In this document: positions 33,868 to 41,783 of the stretch, in pieces
How positions within the stretch are numbered: position 1 is the first letter of the stretch
Layout: each line of letters starts with the position of its first letter
DNA from: Pedobacter westerhofensis
GTDB lineage: Bacteria > Bacteroidota > Bacteroidia > Sphingobacteriales > Sphingobacteriaceae
Direction of reading: 5' to 3'
Length of the DNA: 64,000 nt
Assembly (NCBI RefSeq): GCF_900182595.1
Contig: NZ_FXTN01000011.1
Location: 124,001-188,000, forward strand
Program-made: the position numbers and the translations under genes
The notes under the pieces: generated by a model
Told to the model about the DNA's origin: nothing
Database searches by the model: none
What the model saw: only the letters and a program-made list of their open reading frames with translations

Positions 33868-35400
33868 TTAATATCCGTTATTCTGAGTATATAAACCCGT
33901 TTTCACGTCCAGCTGACTCTGAGGCACGGGATAGATTACATAATTATTTGTAAATGGCTGAATCTGTTTTCTCACATCGTCTGCCGCAATCCATGCAGGC
34001 ATAACAGTAGTAACCAGTCCGCTCCGTACCAGGTCGTTCCAGCGTGAGCCTTCAGCGGCAAATTCTTTTCTGCGTTCTTCCATTAACTGCGGAAGTGTCA
34101 CATTCACCCTGTTGCCTGCAAGTCCGGCCCTGATGCGCACATTATTTACCACAGCATCTACATCTGTAGTCTGCGAACCCGCAGCACCATGCAGTACGCA
34201 TTCTGCTTTAAGCAGCAGGATATCCGTGTAGCGAAGCACGATGAAATTGATCGGCCAGTCTGTTCTTGAGGCCGGCACCTTGGTGATATCAATATATTTC
34301 TTATAAAAAGATCTGATTTCAGTTACACCTTTAGGAATAACATAACCCGCCTGAATGGTAAATGCTTTACGAACATCACCTGCTTCATAAGAAGCCAGCA
34401 GATTGTTTGATATCGGCCTGATTTCCAAACCGCCCTGATTAGGCTGTCCCAGCGACTGGAAATAACCGTCCGGAACCAGTAACCATGGAAATGTAGCACC
34501 CAGCTGCGGATTAGATCCTGTAGCATACTCCACATCAAAAACTACTTCTTTATTATTTTCATTGGTATAAGCAAAGATACTGCTGTAGGCAGTTGTGGCT
34601 GTTCCTGTATTGGTAAGGAAAGCATACTGTCCGCTGCTGATCACGTCATTCAGCTGGGCTGCCGCGAGGCTCCATTCATCCAAGCCCAGGCCAGGCCCAT
34701 CAATACTGTATGTTGGGCCAGAACGTGTCATGTATACCAATGCCAGCAATGATTTGGCCGCATGTTTTGAGGCTCTTCCCTTATCAGCGGCAGCATATGC
34801 TGTAGCCAGCGGCAGGTTATCTGAGGCGAACTGAAGATCAGAAATAATCAGTTTATATACATCTGCCACAGGGCTTCTTGGAATAGTCAAAGCTTCATCG
34901 GTCAGTACAGGATGATCAAACACAGGAACCTTTCCGAAAAGCCTTACCAGGTCGAAATAGTAAAAAGCCCTCAGGAATTTTGCTTCCGCCTCGTACCTGC
35001 TTCTGAGCGCTGCATCAGGAATAACTGCTGCGCCGTTTTTCGTCAACTGATCCAGCAGCGTGTTCGCTCTTGAAATACCGTTAAAATCTTTCAGCCAGGC
35101 TTCTTCCACATATGGATTTGAAGCGATAGTCCTGAAAAAGCTGTTGATGCCTTCCCAGTCGCGTACTCCCCCTTCTGATACAGCATATAAATTATCGGAA
35201 CGCGTTTCCGATAAATTCAGCAGTCTGTCGGGATAGGTCCGCAGGTCGTTGTACACGGCATTGATACCCTGTAAAAAGTCATTTGGTGCGGCAAAGTAAG
35301 TATCAGTTGTATTATTTGATATCGGCTGCTGATCAAGAGATTTCTTGCAGGAAGTGATCAGTGCAGTACCAGCCAGTAGTATATATATTAATTTCTTCAT
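33868..35400 (-). CDS. SusD/RagB-family outer-membrane lipoprotein
   Basis: The 510-residue protein has a lipobox (LLAGTALITSC, lipidated Cys at residue 18) and the SusD pattern: TDTYFAAPNDFLQGINAVYNDLR near 35, EAKFLRAFYYFDLVRLFGKVPVF near 140, and a C-terminal RYTDILLLKAECVLHGA followed by ERRKEFAAEGSRWNDLVRSG. SusD proteins sit on the cell surface and form the lid over the SusC channel, binding the glycan. It follows SusC by 11 bp and precedes DUF4450 by 3 bp. The probable ligand is rhamnogalacturonan oligosaccharide. Confidence 0.95.
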   Translation of the reverse strand: MKKLIYILLAGTALITSCKKSLDQQPISNNTTDTYFAAPNDFLQGINAVYNDLRTYPDRLLNLSETRSDNLYAVSEGGVRDWEGINSFFRTIASNPYVEEAWLKDFNGISRANTLLDQLTKNGAAVIPDAALRSRYEAEAKFLRAFYYFDLVRLFGKVPVFDHPVLTDEALTIPRSPVADVYKLIISDLQFASDNLPLATAYAAADKGRASKHAAKSLLALVYMTRSGPTYSIDGPGLGLDEWSLAAAQLNDVISSGQYAFLTNTGTATTAYSSIFAYTNENNKEVVFDVEYATGSNPQLGATFPWLLVPDGYFQSLGQPNQGGLEIRPISNNLLASYEAGDVRKAFTIQAGYVIPKGVTEIRSFYKKYIDITKVPASRTDWPINFIVLRYTDILLLKAECVLHGAAGSQTTDVDAVVNNVRIRAGLAGNRVNVTLPQLMEERRKEFAAEGSRWNDLVRSGLVTTVMPAWIAADDVRKQIQPFTNNYVIYPVPQSQLDVKTGLYTQNNGY

Positions 35401-35411
35401 GATTTCTTTCG

Positions 35412-38400
35412 TTAAAATGTAAAGTTCAGTCCCAGGATTAATGATTTTGGCAAAGGAAGTCCGCCGTAATCTCCTGCTTCAGGGAAGGTATCACTTCCGC
35501 TCAGGTTGGTGTTGCTCGCTTCCGGGTTAAAACCACCTTTGTAGCTATCGTGCCCAAAGTAATTTTCTGCCGTCACATAGATCCTTGCACCTTTAACCGC
35601 CTTGCTTTTAAACTGTTTGCCCAGGTCATAACCCAAAGTGATATTGCGGACCCGCACATAATTTGAAGAATACAACCAGTCTGTATTGATGATACGTCCG
35701 AACGTAGAGTAGGCTTTTCCAACTTCACCTGCTCCCGGATTATCAGGTGAACGCCAGCGGTCCCTGAAAAATCCCAGCGCATTATCAGGTACACCCTGTC
35801 CTGTTCTTCCCAGGGCACGTCCAAGCAGTGAGTAGATAGAGCCACCTGTCTGTCCCTGTACAAGTACCGTCAGGTCAAATCCTTTATAACGAAAAGTGTT
35901 GGTTACACCATAAGTCCAGTCAGGGTTGGGTTTACCTACAATCTCGCGGTCGTTAGCGTCAATCACCCCGTCACCATTTGCGTCCTTGTATTTAGGGTCA
36001 CCTACTGTCTGTGTTCCAAAAAGTGCTGCTTTATTATCGATATCCTGCTGTGAAAGAATGCCCAGCTGACGTACAGCATAGATTGCATACATCGGCTCGC
36101 CCACTTTTAAGATACTGTGCGATACATCAAAGCTCGAAGGGATCAGGATTTGCGACTGTCCTGCTGCCAGCGACACCACTTTATTGGAGTTATGACTTGC
36201 ATTTAATGAGGTATTCCACTGGAAGCTGCCGGTTAAATTCCTGGTGCTTACTTCAAATTCAAGGCCTTTATTTCTCACGCTGCCTGTATTGCTCAGCTGC
36301 GTTCCAAACCCTGTTACTTCCGGGATAGGCACATTCAGCAGTAAGTCTGTATTGAGTTTATTGTAATAGTCTACAGATGCTGTGATCCGGTTCTGGAAGA
36401 ATCCCATATCCAGGCCAATGTCTGTAGTTTTAGACTTTTCCCAGCTCAGATTAGGGTTAGCTACACCAATAAGTGCCTGCCCATAAGCGGGCACACCATT
36501 AAAAGTGTAGTTACTGCTTCCAAGAAGCGCACGGCTGCTGTAATCACCAATATTATAGTTGCCGGATTCACCGTAACTTACTCTCAGTTTCAATTCACTG
36601 ATTTTCTTGCTGTCTTTCAAAAAGTTTTCTTTGGCAATGTTCCATCCGGCAGATACCGAAGGGAAAACTCCGTACTGATTATTGATACCGAAACGGGATG
36701 AACCATCTCTCCTGATACTGGCAGAGAACAAATATTTTTGATCAAAGCTGTACTGTAACCTTCCAAAATAAGAAAGCAGTACATTCATGGCCTCACTTGT
36801 GCTGCCATTCACGACAGATGCACTTCCCAGCGTGGTGATACCGCCGACTCCAAATCCGCCTACTGATGATAGCGATACATTTTCAAGTTTGTCGGAGTTG
36901 TATGCCTGTCCTACTAAAACTGAAAAGTCATGTTTTTCATGGAATGTTTTTACATATGATAAAGTGTTCTCATTTACAAAAGTACGTTTGCGGTAGCCCC
37001 CGTAAGAACCGGATGTACCAACATTTGGTGAAGTTGTCCTTGTGCTCAGGGAACCTGTTACAGTATAGGGCGTATAACTTTTTGAGGTGTTGTCTGTGTT
37101 ATCAAGGTTGACAGTAGTCTTAAACGTAAGGCCGTCAAGAATTTTATATTCTCCGAATACTGTTCCCAGCGTACGGAATTTTTTAGTCATCCCGATAGTG
37201 TTGTTGAGTTTGGCCAATGGATCATTTGTTGTTACAGACCAGATATACTGGGTATTGTTAAACACGTTTACATTTCCTGGCAGGTCCTGCTGAATGGGCG
37301 ACATAGACAAGGCCTGATGCAGGATATTGTCTTTTCCTTCTACTCCCGGATCATTGGTCACAGAATAAGTTGGTGCCAGATTAACGCCAAACTTTAATTT
37401 GTCATTTGCCTTGATCTCTACATTTGCCCTTGCAGAATACGACTCATAGTCCATTCCTACAACCATACCCTGCTGCTTCACGTAGTTACCTGAAACATAA
37501 TAATTTACAGTTTCTGTGGCGCCGCTGGCACCCAGCTGATAATTTTGTGTTATCCCTGTTCTGAAGATCTCATCCTGCCAGTCTACCACGTTCAGTCCGC
37601 CGTAACCCGGCTGCGTCCATCGGTCGTCGAGCATATAGGTAACGTTAAAGGCACCCGGCGCAAGGCCTAAGATCGCGCGTCGCTGATCGGTAGTCTGGCT
37701 GGCCGTTCTGCCGGTTCCCGAAGCTACCCACTGGGCATTGATCATTTCAGTAGCCCTGTCGATCCACTCCGCACCGTTTAACATGTCGAGTTTTTTACTG
37801 CGCTCAACTGTACCTGCATAGGTATTTAATGTAATTGTTGGTTTGCCGCTTTTACCCCTCTTTGTGGTAATGAGGACAACACCATTTGCGGCCCTTGATC
37901 CGTAGATCGCTGATGCCGAGGCATCTTTTAAAACCTGTATAGATTCAATATCGTTTGGATTGATGTTATCCAGCGGGTTTCCTGTGGCAAAGTTTCCTGA
38001 TCCGTTAGGGCTTGCCGATGCAAGAGGGAAACCATCAAGTACATACAGGGGTTCATTCCCTGCAGAAATAGATCCTGTACCCCTTACCTGGATGCTGAAA
38101 GCTTTCCCGGGCGTTCCGCTGGTTTGTTTGACAGAAACACCGGCCATCTGCCCTACCAGTGCCTGATCCACTCTGAGGATCGGACGTTCGTCGAGCTTGT
38201 CGGCCTTAAATGTAGCGATGGCGCCTGTTACGTTGCCTTTCTTCTGCGTACCGTAACCAACCACCACAACTTCTTCAAGTTTGGTATTGGATTCAACAAG
38301 TTTGATATTGATCATGCCAGCCTTGCTGACAACAACTTCCTGGGCGTTATAACTCAGGTACTGGAATACGAGGGTTGACCCGATCGTAGTTTTGATGGCA

Positions 38401-38612
38401 TAAATACCATTTGCATCGGTAGACACGCCTTGTGTGGTACCTTTAATTTTGATAGAAACAGCTGGCATAGCGAGTCCCTTTTCATCAGTTACTTTTCCTG
38501 TAACGTTAACACTCTCCTGTGCGAACAGCGTGCTTATACTAAAAAGAGAAAAGAGAAAGAGGATAAATAATTTTTTGCCAGAAATAGAGCTAAAAAGTAG
38601 TTTTTTGGACAT
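35412..38612 (-). CDS. SusC/RagA-family TonB-dependent outer-membrane transporter
   Basis: The 1066-residue protein has a signal peptide (LFILFLFSLFSISTLFAQ). A carboxypeptidase-regulatory-like domain (VNVTGKVTDEKGLAMPAVSIKIKG, residues 34-115) precedes the TonB box region and the plug (VVVGYGTQKKGNVTGAI near 117, IESIQVLKDASASAIYGSRAANGVVLITTKRG near 225). A 22-strand barrel ends LPKSLILGLNFTF with the terminal Phe. It imports oligosaccharides using TonB energy in complex with SusD. The start codon directly follows a large nested hairpin in the 76-bp gap after the oxidoreductase gene. Confidence 0.96.
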   Translation of the reverse strand: MSKKLLFSSISGKKLFILFLFSLFSISTLFAQESVNVTGKVTDEKGLAMPAVSIKIKGTTQGVSTDANGIYAIKTTIGSTLVFQYLSYNAQEVVVSKAGMINIKLVESNTKLEEVVVVGYGTQKKGNVTGAIATFKADKLDERPILRVDQALVGQMAGVSVKQTSGTPGKAFSIQVRGTGSISAGNEPLYVLDGFPLASASPNGSGNFATGNPLDNINPNDIESIQVLKDASASAIYGSRAANGVVLITTKRGKSGKPTITLNTYAGTVERSKKLDMLNGAEWIDRATEMINAQWVASGTGRTASQTTDQRRAILGLAPGAFNVTYMLDDRWTQPGYGGLNVVDWQDEIFRTGITQNYQLGASGATETVNYYVSGNYVKQQGMVVGMDYESYSARANVEIKANDKLKFGVNLAPTYSVTNDPGVEGKDNILHQALSMSPIQQDLPGNVNVFNNTQYIWSVTTNDPLAKLNNTIGMTKKFRTLGTVFGEYKILDGLTFKTTVNLDNTDNTSKSYTPYTVTGSLSTRTTSPNVGTSGSYGGYRKRTFVNENTLSYVKTFHEKHDFSVLVGQAYNSDKLENVSLSSVGGFGVGGITTLGSASVVNGSTSEAMNVLLSYFGRLQYSFDQKYLFSASIRRDGSSRFGINNQYGVFPSVSAGWNIAKENFLKDSKKISELKLRVSYGESGNYNIGDYSSRALLGSSNYTFNGVPAYGQALIGVANPNLSWEKSKTTDIGLDMGFFQNRITASVDYYNKLNTDLLLNVPIPEVTGFGTQLSNTGSVRNKGLEFEVSTRNLTGSFQWNTSLNASHNSNKVVSLAAGQSQILIPSSFDVSHSILKVGEPMYAIYAVRQLGILSQQDIDNKAALFGTQTVGDPKYKDANGDGVIDANDREIVGKPNPDWTYGVTNTFRYKGFDLTVLVQGQTGGSIYSLLGRALGRTGQGVPDNALGFFRDRWRSPDNPGAGEVGKAYSTFGRIINTDWLYSSNYVRVRNITLGYDLGKQFKSKAVKGARIYVTAENYFGHDSYKGGFNPEASNTNLSGSDTFPEAGDYGGLPLPKSLILGLNFTF

Positions 38613-38683
38613 AGGACACTGGTTTATTATTTGGTGTGCTAAAACTAATTTTAATGTTTAGCACTCGCAACCTGTAGTGTCCT
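38613..38683 (-). promoter_or_regulatory. Nested hairpin abutting the susC start codon
   Basis: An outer stem pairs AGGACACTGGTT (38613-38624) with AACC-TGT-AGTGTCCT (38669-38683), 12 bp with one 3-base bulge. Inside it GTGCTAAAAC (38636-38645) pairs with GTTTAGCAC (38656-38664). The outer stem touches the ATG at 38612. It may be an intercistronic mRNA structure controlling susC translation or mRNA processing, or the inner repeat may be an operator. The half-site GCTAAA(A)C/GTTTAGC also occurs in the GntR operator. Confidence 0.6.
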
Positions 38684-38688
38684 GCCCC

Positions 38689-39654
38689 CTATTTGATAAA
38701 TCCGTCCATGATTTCCATTGTGCCTGTTGCTTCTTCTATAGAACATGGATTGTCCTGCAGGGCATTAAAGTAATTCACTGCCTGTGAAATCATCGGCTGT
38801 TCGATATGCTGCGGATGAACAAATGTTTCTGTTATTTCTTCCTCAGTGGTTTTCCAGGTTACATATTTCCCGAAAAAGGCGAATTTTATGCTGCCTGCTG
38901 TTCCGATGATCTCACAGAGGTCTTCCTGCTGCCCCTCTCCTACGCTAAAACACCAGGATCCGTTCACTACCACATGATTACGAAAAACAATCTGCCCGCA
39001 AACATGATCGTCTGCCTGGCTCAAACCGGATTGATTGAGTGCATAGCCCTGATACTTCTCGGGCTTTCCGAAATAAAACAGCAGCAGGTCTACCTGGTGT
39101 GGTGCCAGGTCATGAAAGTAACCTCCTCCGGAAAGACCGGGCTGCAGGCGCCAGTTATTTTCGGTATCCGCAATCAGTGCCGGATGAGCGGATTGCCACA
39201 TCCTGATCTGCACCGTCCTGATCTCACCGATAATGCCGGTATCAATCAGTTCTTTGATCCTCAGGAATAAAGGAACAGCACGGCGGTAATGTGCCACCAC
39301 TAAACGGGCACTGCTTTCTTTTACTGCCTTAGCCAGTTCTACGGCTTCTGTTGCATTTAAAGTTACAGGTTTCTCTACATATACATGCAGGCCCTTCTTC
39401 AATGCAGCAATGGCATAAGATAAATGAAATGCGGGTGGTGTAGCGATATAGATGGCATTGATTTCAGGATCATTCATCAGTTCATCAGCATCGTTGTACC
39501 ATTTGGGAACCTGATGCCGCCTGGCATAGTCTTCTGCCTTGACAGCGTCCCGTCGCATTACTGCTACCAGCCTGCTGCCCGTTACTTTATTAAAAGCCGG
39601 TCCGCTCTTTACCTCTGTTACATCCCCGCATCCGATTATTCCCCAGTTGATCAT
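38689..39654 (-). CDS. Gfo/Idh/MocA-family NAD(P)-dependent oxidoreductase
   Basis: The 321-residue cytosolic protein has an N-terminal Rossmann fold (WGIIGCGDVTEVKSGPAF, residues 3-20), IYIATPPAFHLSYAIAALKKGLHVYVEKPVTLN near 70-100 with the family's EKP motif, and a C-terminal alpha/beta domain with GGGYFHDLAPHQVDLLLFYFG near 175, where the His and Asp are usual for sugar dehydrogenation. It probably oxidises a sugar or uronate derivative. Its position just upstream of susC suggests processing of an imported pectin sugar, but it might belong to another pathway. Confidence 0.88.
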   Translation of the reverse strand: MINWGIIGCGDVTEVKSGPAFNKVTGSRLVAVMRRDAVKAEDYARRHQVPKWYNDADELMNDPEINAIYIATPPAFHLSYAIAALKKGLHVYVEKPVTLNATEAVELAKAVKESSARLVVAHYRRAVPLFLRIKELIDTGIIGEIRTVQIRMWQSAHPALIADTENNWRLQPGLSGGGYFHDLAPHQVDLLLFYFGKPEKYQGYALNQSGLSQADDHVCGQIVFRNHVVVNGSWCFSVGEGQQEDLCEIIGTAGSIKFAFFGKYVTWKTTEEEITETFVHPQHIEQPMISQAVNYFNALQDNPCSIEEATGTMEIMDGFIK

Positions 39655-39713
39655 ATCCTTATTTTAAAACCGGAATAATATAGATTTTTTTTGTCAGAAA
39701 GCCATATAAGGCT

Positions 39714-40085
39714 TTAGTCTTTTGAGATCGAAGATGCTTTCACTATTTTTAAATTTGAATTGTTAGCTGTCATCTCTGAATATCCTGTCACATCATTAAT
39801 CTTGATTATTTCTGCTTTCAGATCGTCCAGTTTATTCTCCACGATTTCCATAGTCACAGTTGAGTTTCCTCGCAGGGAATCGATTTTGCCATTAACAGTG
39901 TTAAATTTGTCTTCGATAATGCTAAAGTTCCTTTGAATAATGCTAAAATTACCGTCAATAATGCTGAAATTTTTTTCAAGCTTTTCAAATCCTGTTGCGA
40001 TGCTGTGATTTATATCCTGCATATGATGCACCAGCAGACTCATTGATTTTTCCAATTCTGTGACTCTTTGTTTTAGTGGTTTCAT
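39714..40085 (-). CDS. Coiled-coil hypothetical protein with NFSII repeats
   Basis: The 123-residue protein has no signal or membrane segment. Residues 5-45 form heptads (LKQRVTELEKSMSLLVHHMQ). Residues 39-60 contain three consecutive heptads NFSIIDG, NFSIIQR and NFSIIED, encoded by near-identical 21-bp direct repeats (about 39915-39975). The C terminus is Ser/Asn-rich. The pattern resembles tail-fibre or DUF1640-like coiled coils, but I cannot name a family. It lies 59 bp upstream of the oxidoreductase and is not clearly part of the PUL. Confidence 0.6.
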   Translation of the reverse strand: MKPLKQRVTELEKSMSLLVHHMQDINHSIATGFEKLEKNFSIIDGNFSIIQRNFSIIEDKFNTVNGKIDSLRGNSTVTMEIVENKLDDLKAEIIKINDVTGYSEMTANNSNLKIVKASSISKD

Positions 40086-40218
40086 ATCTATCGGCTTTGT
40101 TAATCAAAAGTACGACTAAGTTTCAGTATCAACAAGAAAAACCACACATAAAAATTAATTAGTTAACTAAATAGAACTATTATCATCCCACAACTAATTA
40201 TGAATATTGGCAGACAAA

Positions 40219-40289
40219 AAAAAGTGTTAAGATACTGATGTCTTTACTGCGTTTCAGCAGCAAAAGGCATCAGTATCTTAACACTTTTT
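40219..40289. terminator. Very long hairpin, probable terminator
   Basis: A perfect 22-bp inverted repeat (40219-40240 and 40268-40289) encloses a 27-base spacer that itself pairs (CTTT.CTGC with GCAG.AAAG). It lies just after the stop of the glycine-rich protein gene (minus strand) and has A/T tracts at both ends, so it can act in either direction. The stem is longer than usual terminators. Confidence 0.65.
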
Positions 40290-40308
40290 GATCTTTAAGA
40301 AGATCTGA

Positions 40309-41238
40309 CTAGATCCCTACAACTTTGTAAGTGATCTTATCACCGTCCTGTACCGCTTCATAGTAAACACCATCTTCAGATACATACAATTTTTCACCTC
40401 TTACCGTTACTTCTCTTGTATTTTCAGGCAGCTGATCAACTACATCGCCAAGCCTGGCACCGTTTCCTGCATTGATATCTCCGTTTTCAGTGTTTAAAAC
40501 ACCGTCTTTACCTGAAATAATATAGGCGGTTTTACCATCGGCTTTTTCAACAGGGCTGTAATAAACTCCTTTATATTCATAATAGGTTTGGCCGTTGATT
40601 GTTACTTCCTGCGCATCTTCCGGCAGGTTTGGCACTTCTGCACCTACAGGAGGTACAACAACTTTATATTCATTATCATATTGTCTGTAATACAGACCGC
40701 TTGAATAGTAGTACTGCGCATCACCATAAAAGAAAGGATAATATCCAAAAGGTAAAATACTAAGGCTAAAACCTAAATATGGCCTGTAGTAATTATAGTA
40801 TCCATAATATGGCCTGCCAAAACCGTGTCCGTAATATCCATGAACACCAAAGCGTGATCCGCCGTAAAATCCGCCGCGGCCACCTCTGCCGGCATATACC
40901 CTTGAACCGCCAAAGCCTCTGTTTCCGCCACGGAAAGCACCGCCACCCCTGATTGCTGAGTTTCCACGTACTCCGTTACCACGAAATGCTGAAGCCCCAC
41001 CGCCCCGTGATCCGCTGTACGCACTGGTATTACCCCTTGATCCGCCGAAAGAACTGGCACCACCACGTGATCCGCCGCCGCTGCTGATATGTGCGCCGCC
41101 GCCGCCGCCACGGGAACCGCCACCACCTCCGCCGCCGCGACCACCACGGCCTTGTGCCAAAACACTTTCTGTAGAAAATCCGCTGATGATCAGCAGACCT
41201 GCCAGGATAATTACCGATTTAAACCTTAGAGTTTTCAT
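40309..41238 (-). CDS. Secreted glycine-rich DUF6515-like protein
   Basis: The 309-residue protein starts MKTLRFKSVIILAGLL with a signal peptide ending at LAQG. Residues 30-140 are a low-complexity Gly/Arg/Ser region (runs of GGG, SRGG), then a Tyr-rich stretch (YYGYYNYYRPYLG). The C-terminal half has DUF6515-like segments: YRQYDNEYKVVVPPVGAEVPNLP followed by two related units, EVTINGQTYYEYKGVYYSPV and EVTVRGEKLYVSEDGVYYEAV. It is probably an envelope or surface protein; no function is known. The ATG at 41250 is an alternative. Confidence 0.75.
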   Translation of the reverse strand: MKTLRFKSVIILAGLLIISGFSTESVLAQGRGGRGGGGGGGSRGGGGGAHISSGGGSRGGASSFGGSRGNTSAYSGSRGGGASAFRGNGVRGNSAIRGGGAFRGGNRGFGGSRVYAGRGGRGGFYGGSRFGVHGYYGHGFGRPYYGYYNYYRPYLGFSLSILPFGYYPFFYGDAQYYYSSGLYYRQYDNEYKVVVPPVGAEVPNLPEDAQEVTINGQTYYEYKGVYYSPVEKADGKTAYIISGKDGVLNTENGDINAGNGARLGDVVDQLPENTREVTVRGEKLYVSEDGVYYEAVQDGDKITYKVVGI

Positions 41239-41337
41239 AATAAATTTCATTTGTGCCTATATGACAATCTACAAATGAAAAGGATTATTCATGTTCAGGA
41301 TATTCGCAGAAAGCTGACAAATAAATGATAATCCGGG

Positions 41338-41586
41338 CTAAGGTTTTGCAGGAACTGATTTCCCTGCGCTTACGCTGTCAGTACCCCGGTCGTTCCTGAA
41401 TGAATGTGTACTGTCTGCAGGTTTTACACTGCTGTCCGCACTTAAGGTTGTATCTCCTGCAGCACTGTCTGTAACACCAGTAGTTGCGGAAGAGTCAGCG
41501 CTAGACTTTTCTTTATTATTTCCGCTGCAGGCGATAAAAAACATTGCCGCCAGGGCCAGCGTAATCAGTGATTTGCTATTTTTCAT
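41338..41586 (-). CDS. Small Ser/Thr/Asp-rich lipoprotein
   Basis: The 82-residue protein has a lipoprotein signal (MKNSKSLITLALAAMFFIAC; lipidated Cys at residue 20) followed by a disordered tail of SADSSATT-, DSAAGDTT- and DSSVKPADS-type repeats. It is most likely a periplasmic or outer-membrane-anchored peptide of unknown role. The start at 41586 is preferred to 41613 because it begins the signal sequence. Confidence 0.7.
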   Translation of the reverse strand: MKNSKSLITLALAAMFFIACSGNNKEKSSADSSATTGVTDSAAGDTTLSADSSVKPADSTHSFRNDRGTDSVSAGKSVPAKP

Positions 41587-41750
41587 AAGGATATATTTGA
41601 ATTGTTTTAACAACTTCAGCGAGAATAAGTTTTAATTCCCCTGTTAAATCTGCAGTATGGTCTCCAGGGCATCATTAATCTGCATGGGCAATTATAAAAC
41701 CCTGAAGCGGTTTTTATCTACTATTTTAATGGAAATAAAAAAATGAATTG

Positions 41751-41758
41751 TACTTTCG
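41751..41758 (+). promoter_or_regulatory. -7-like element of the fucosidase gene
   Basis: TACTTTCG differs from TAnnTTTG at one position and lies 25 bp before the ATG at 41784. The same octamer occurs upstream of the malic enzyme gene at 8553-8560. Confidence 0.4.
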
Positions 41759-41783
41759 GAGCGTTAACACTATAAATCTTAAA

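Noticed and set aside
40773..41165. Ala/Val-rich frame and repetitive DNA inside the glycine-rich gene, seen as a possible repeat array
   Set aside because: The repetition comes from GGN/CGN codons of a glycine/arginine-rich protein; spacing is irregular, so not CRISPR.
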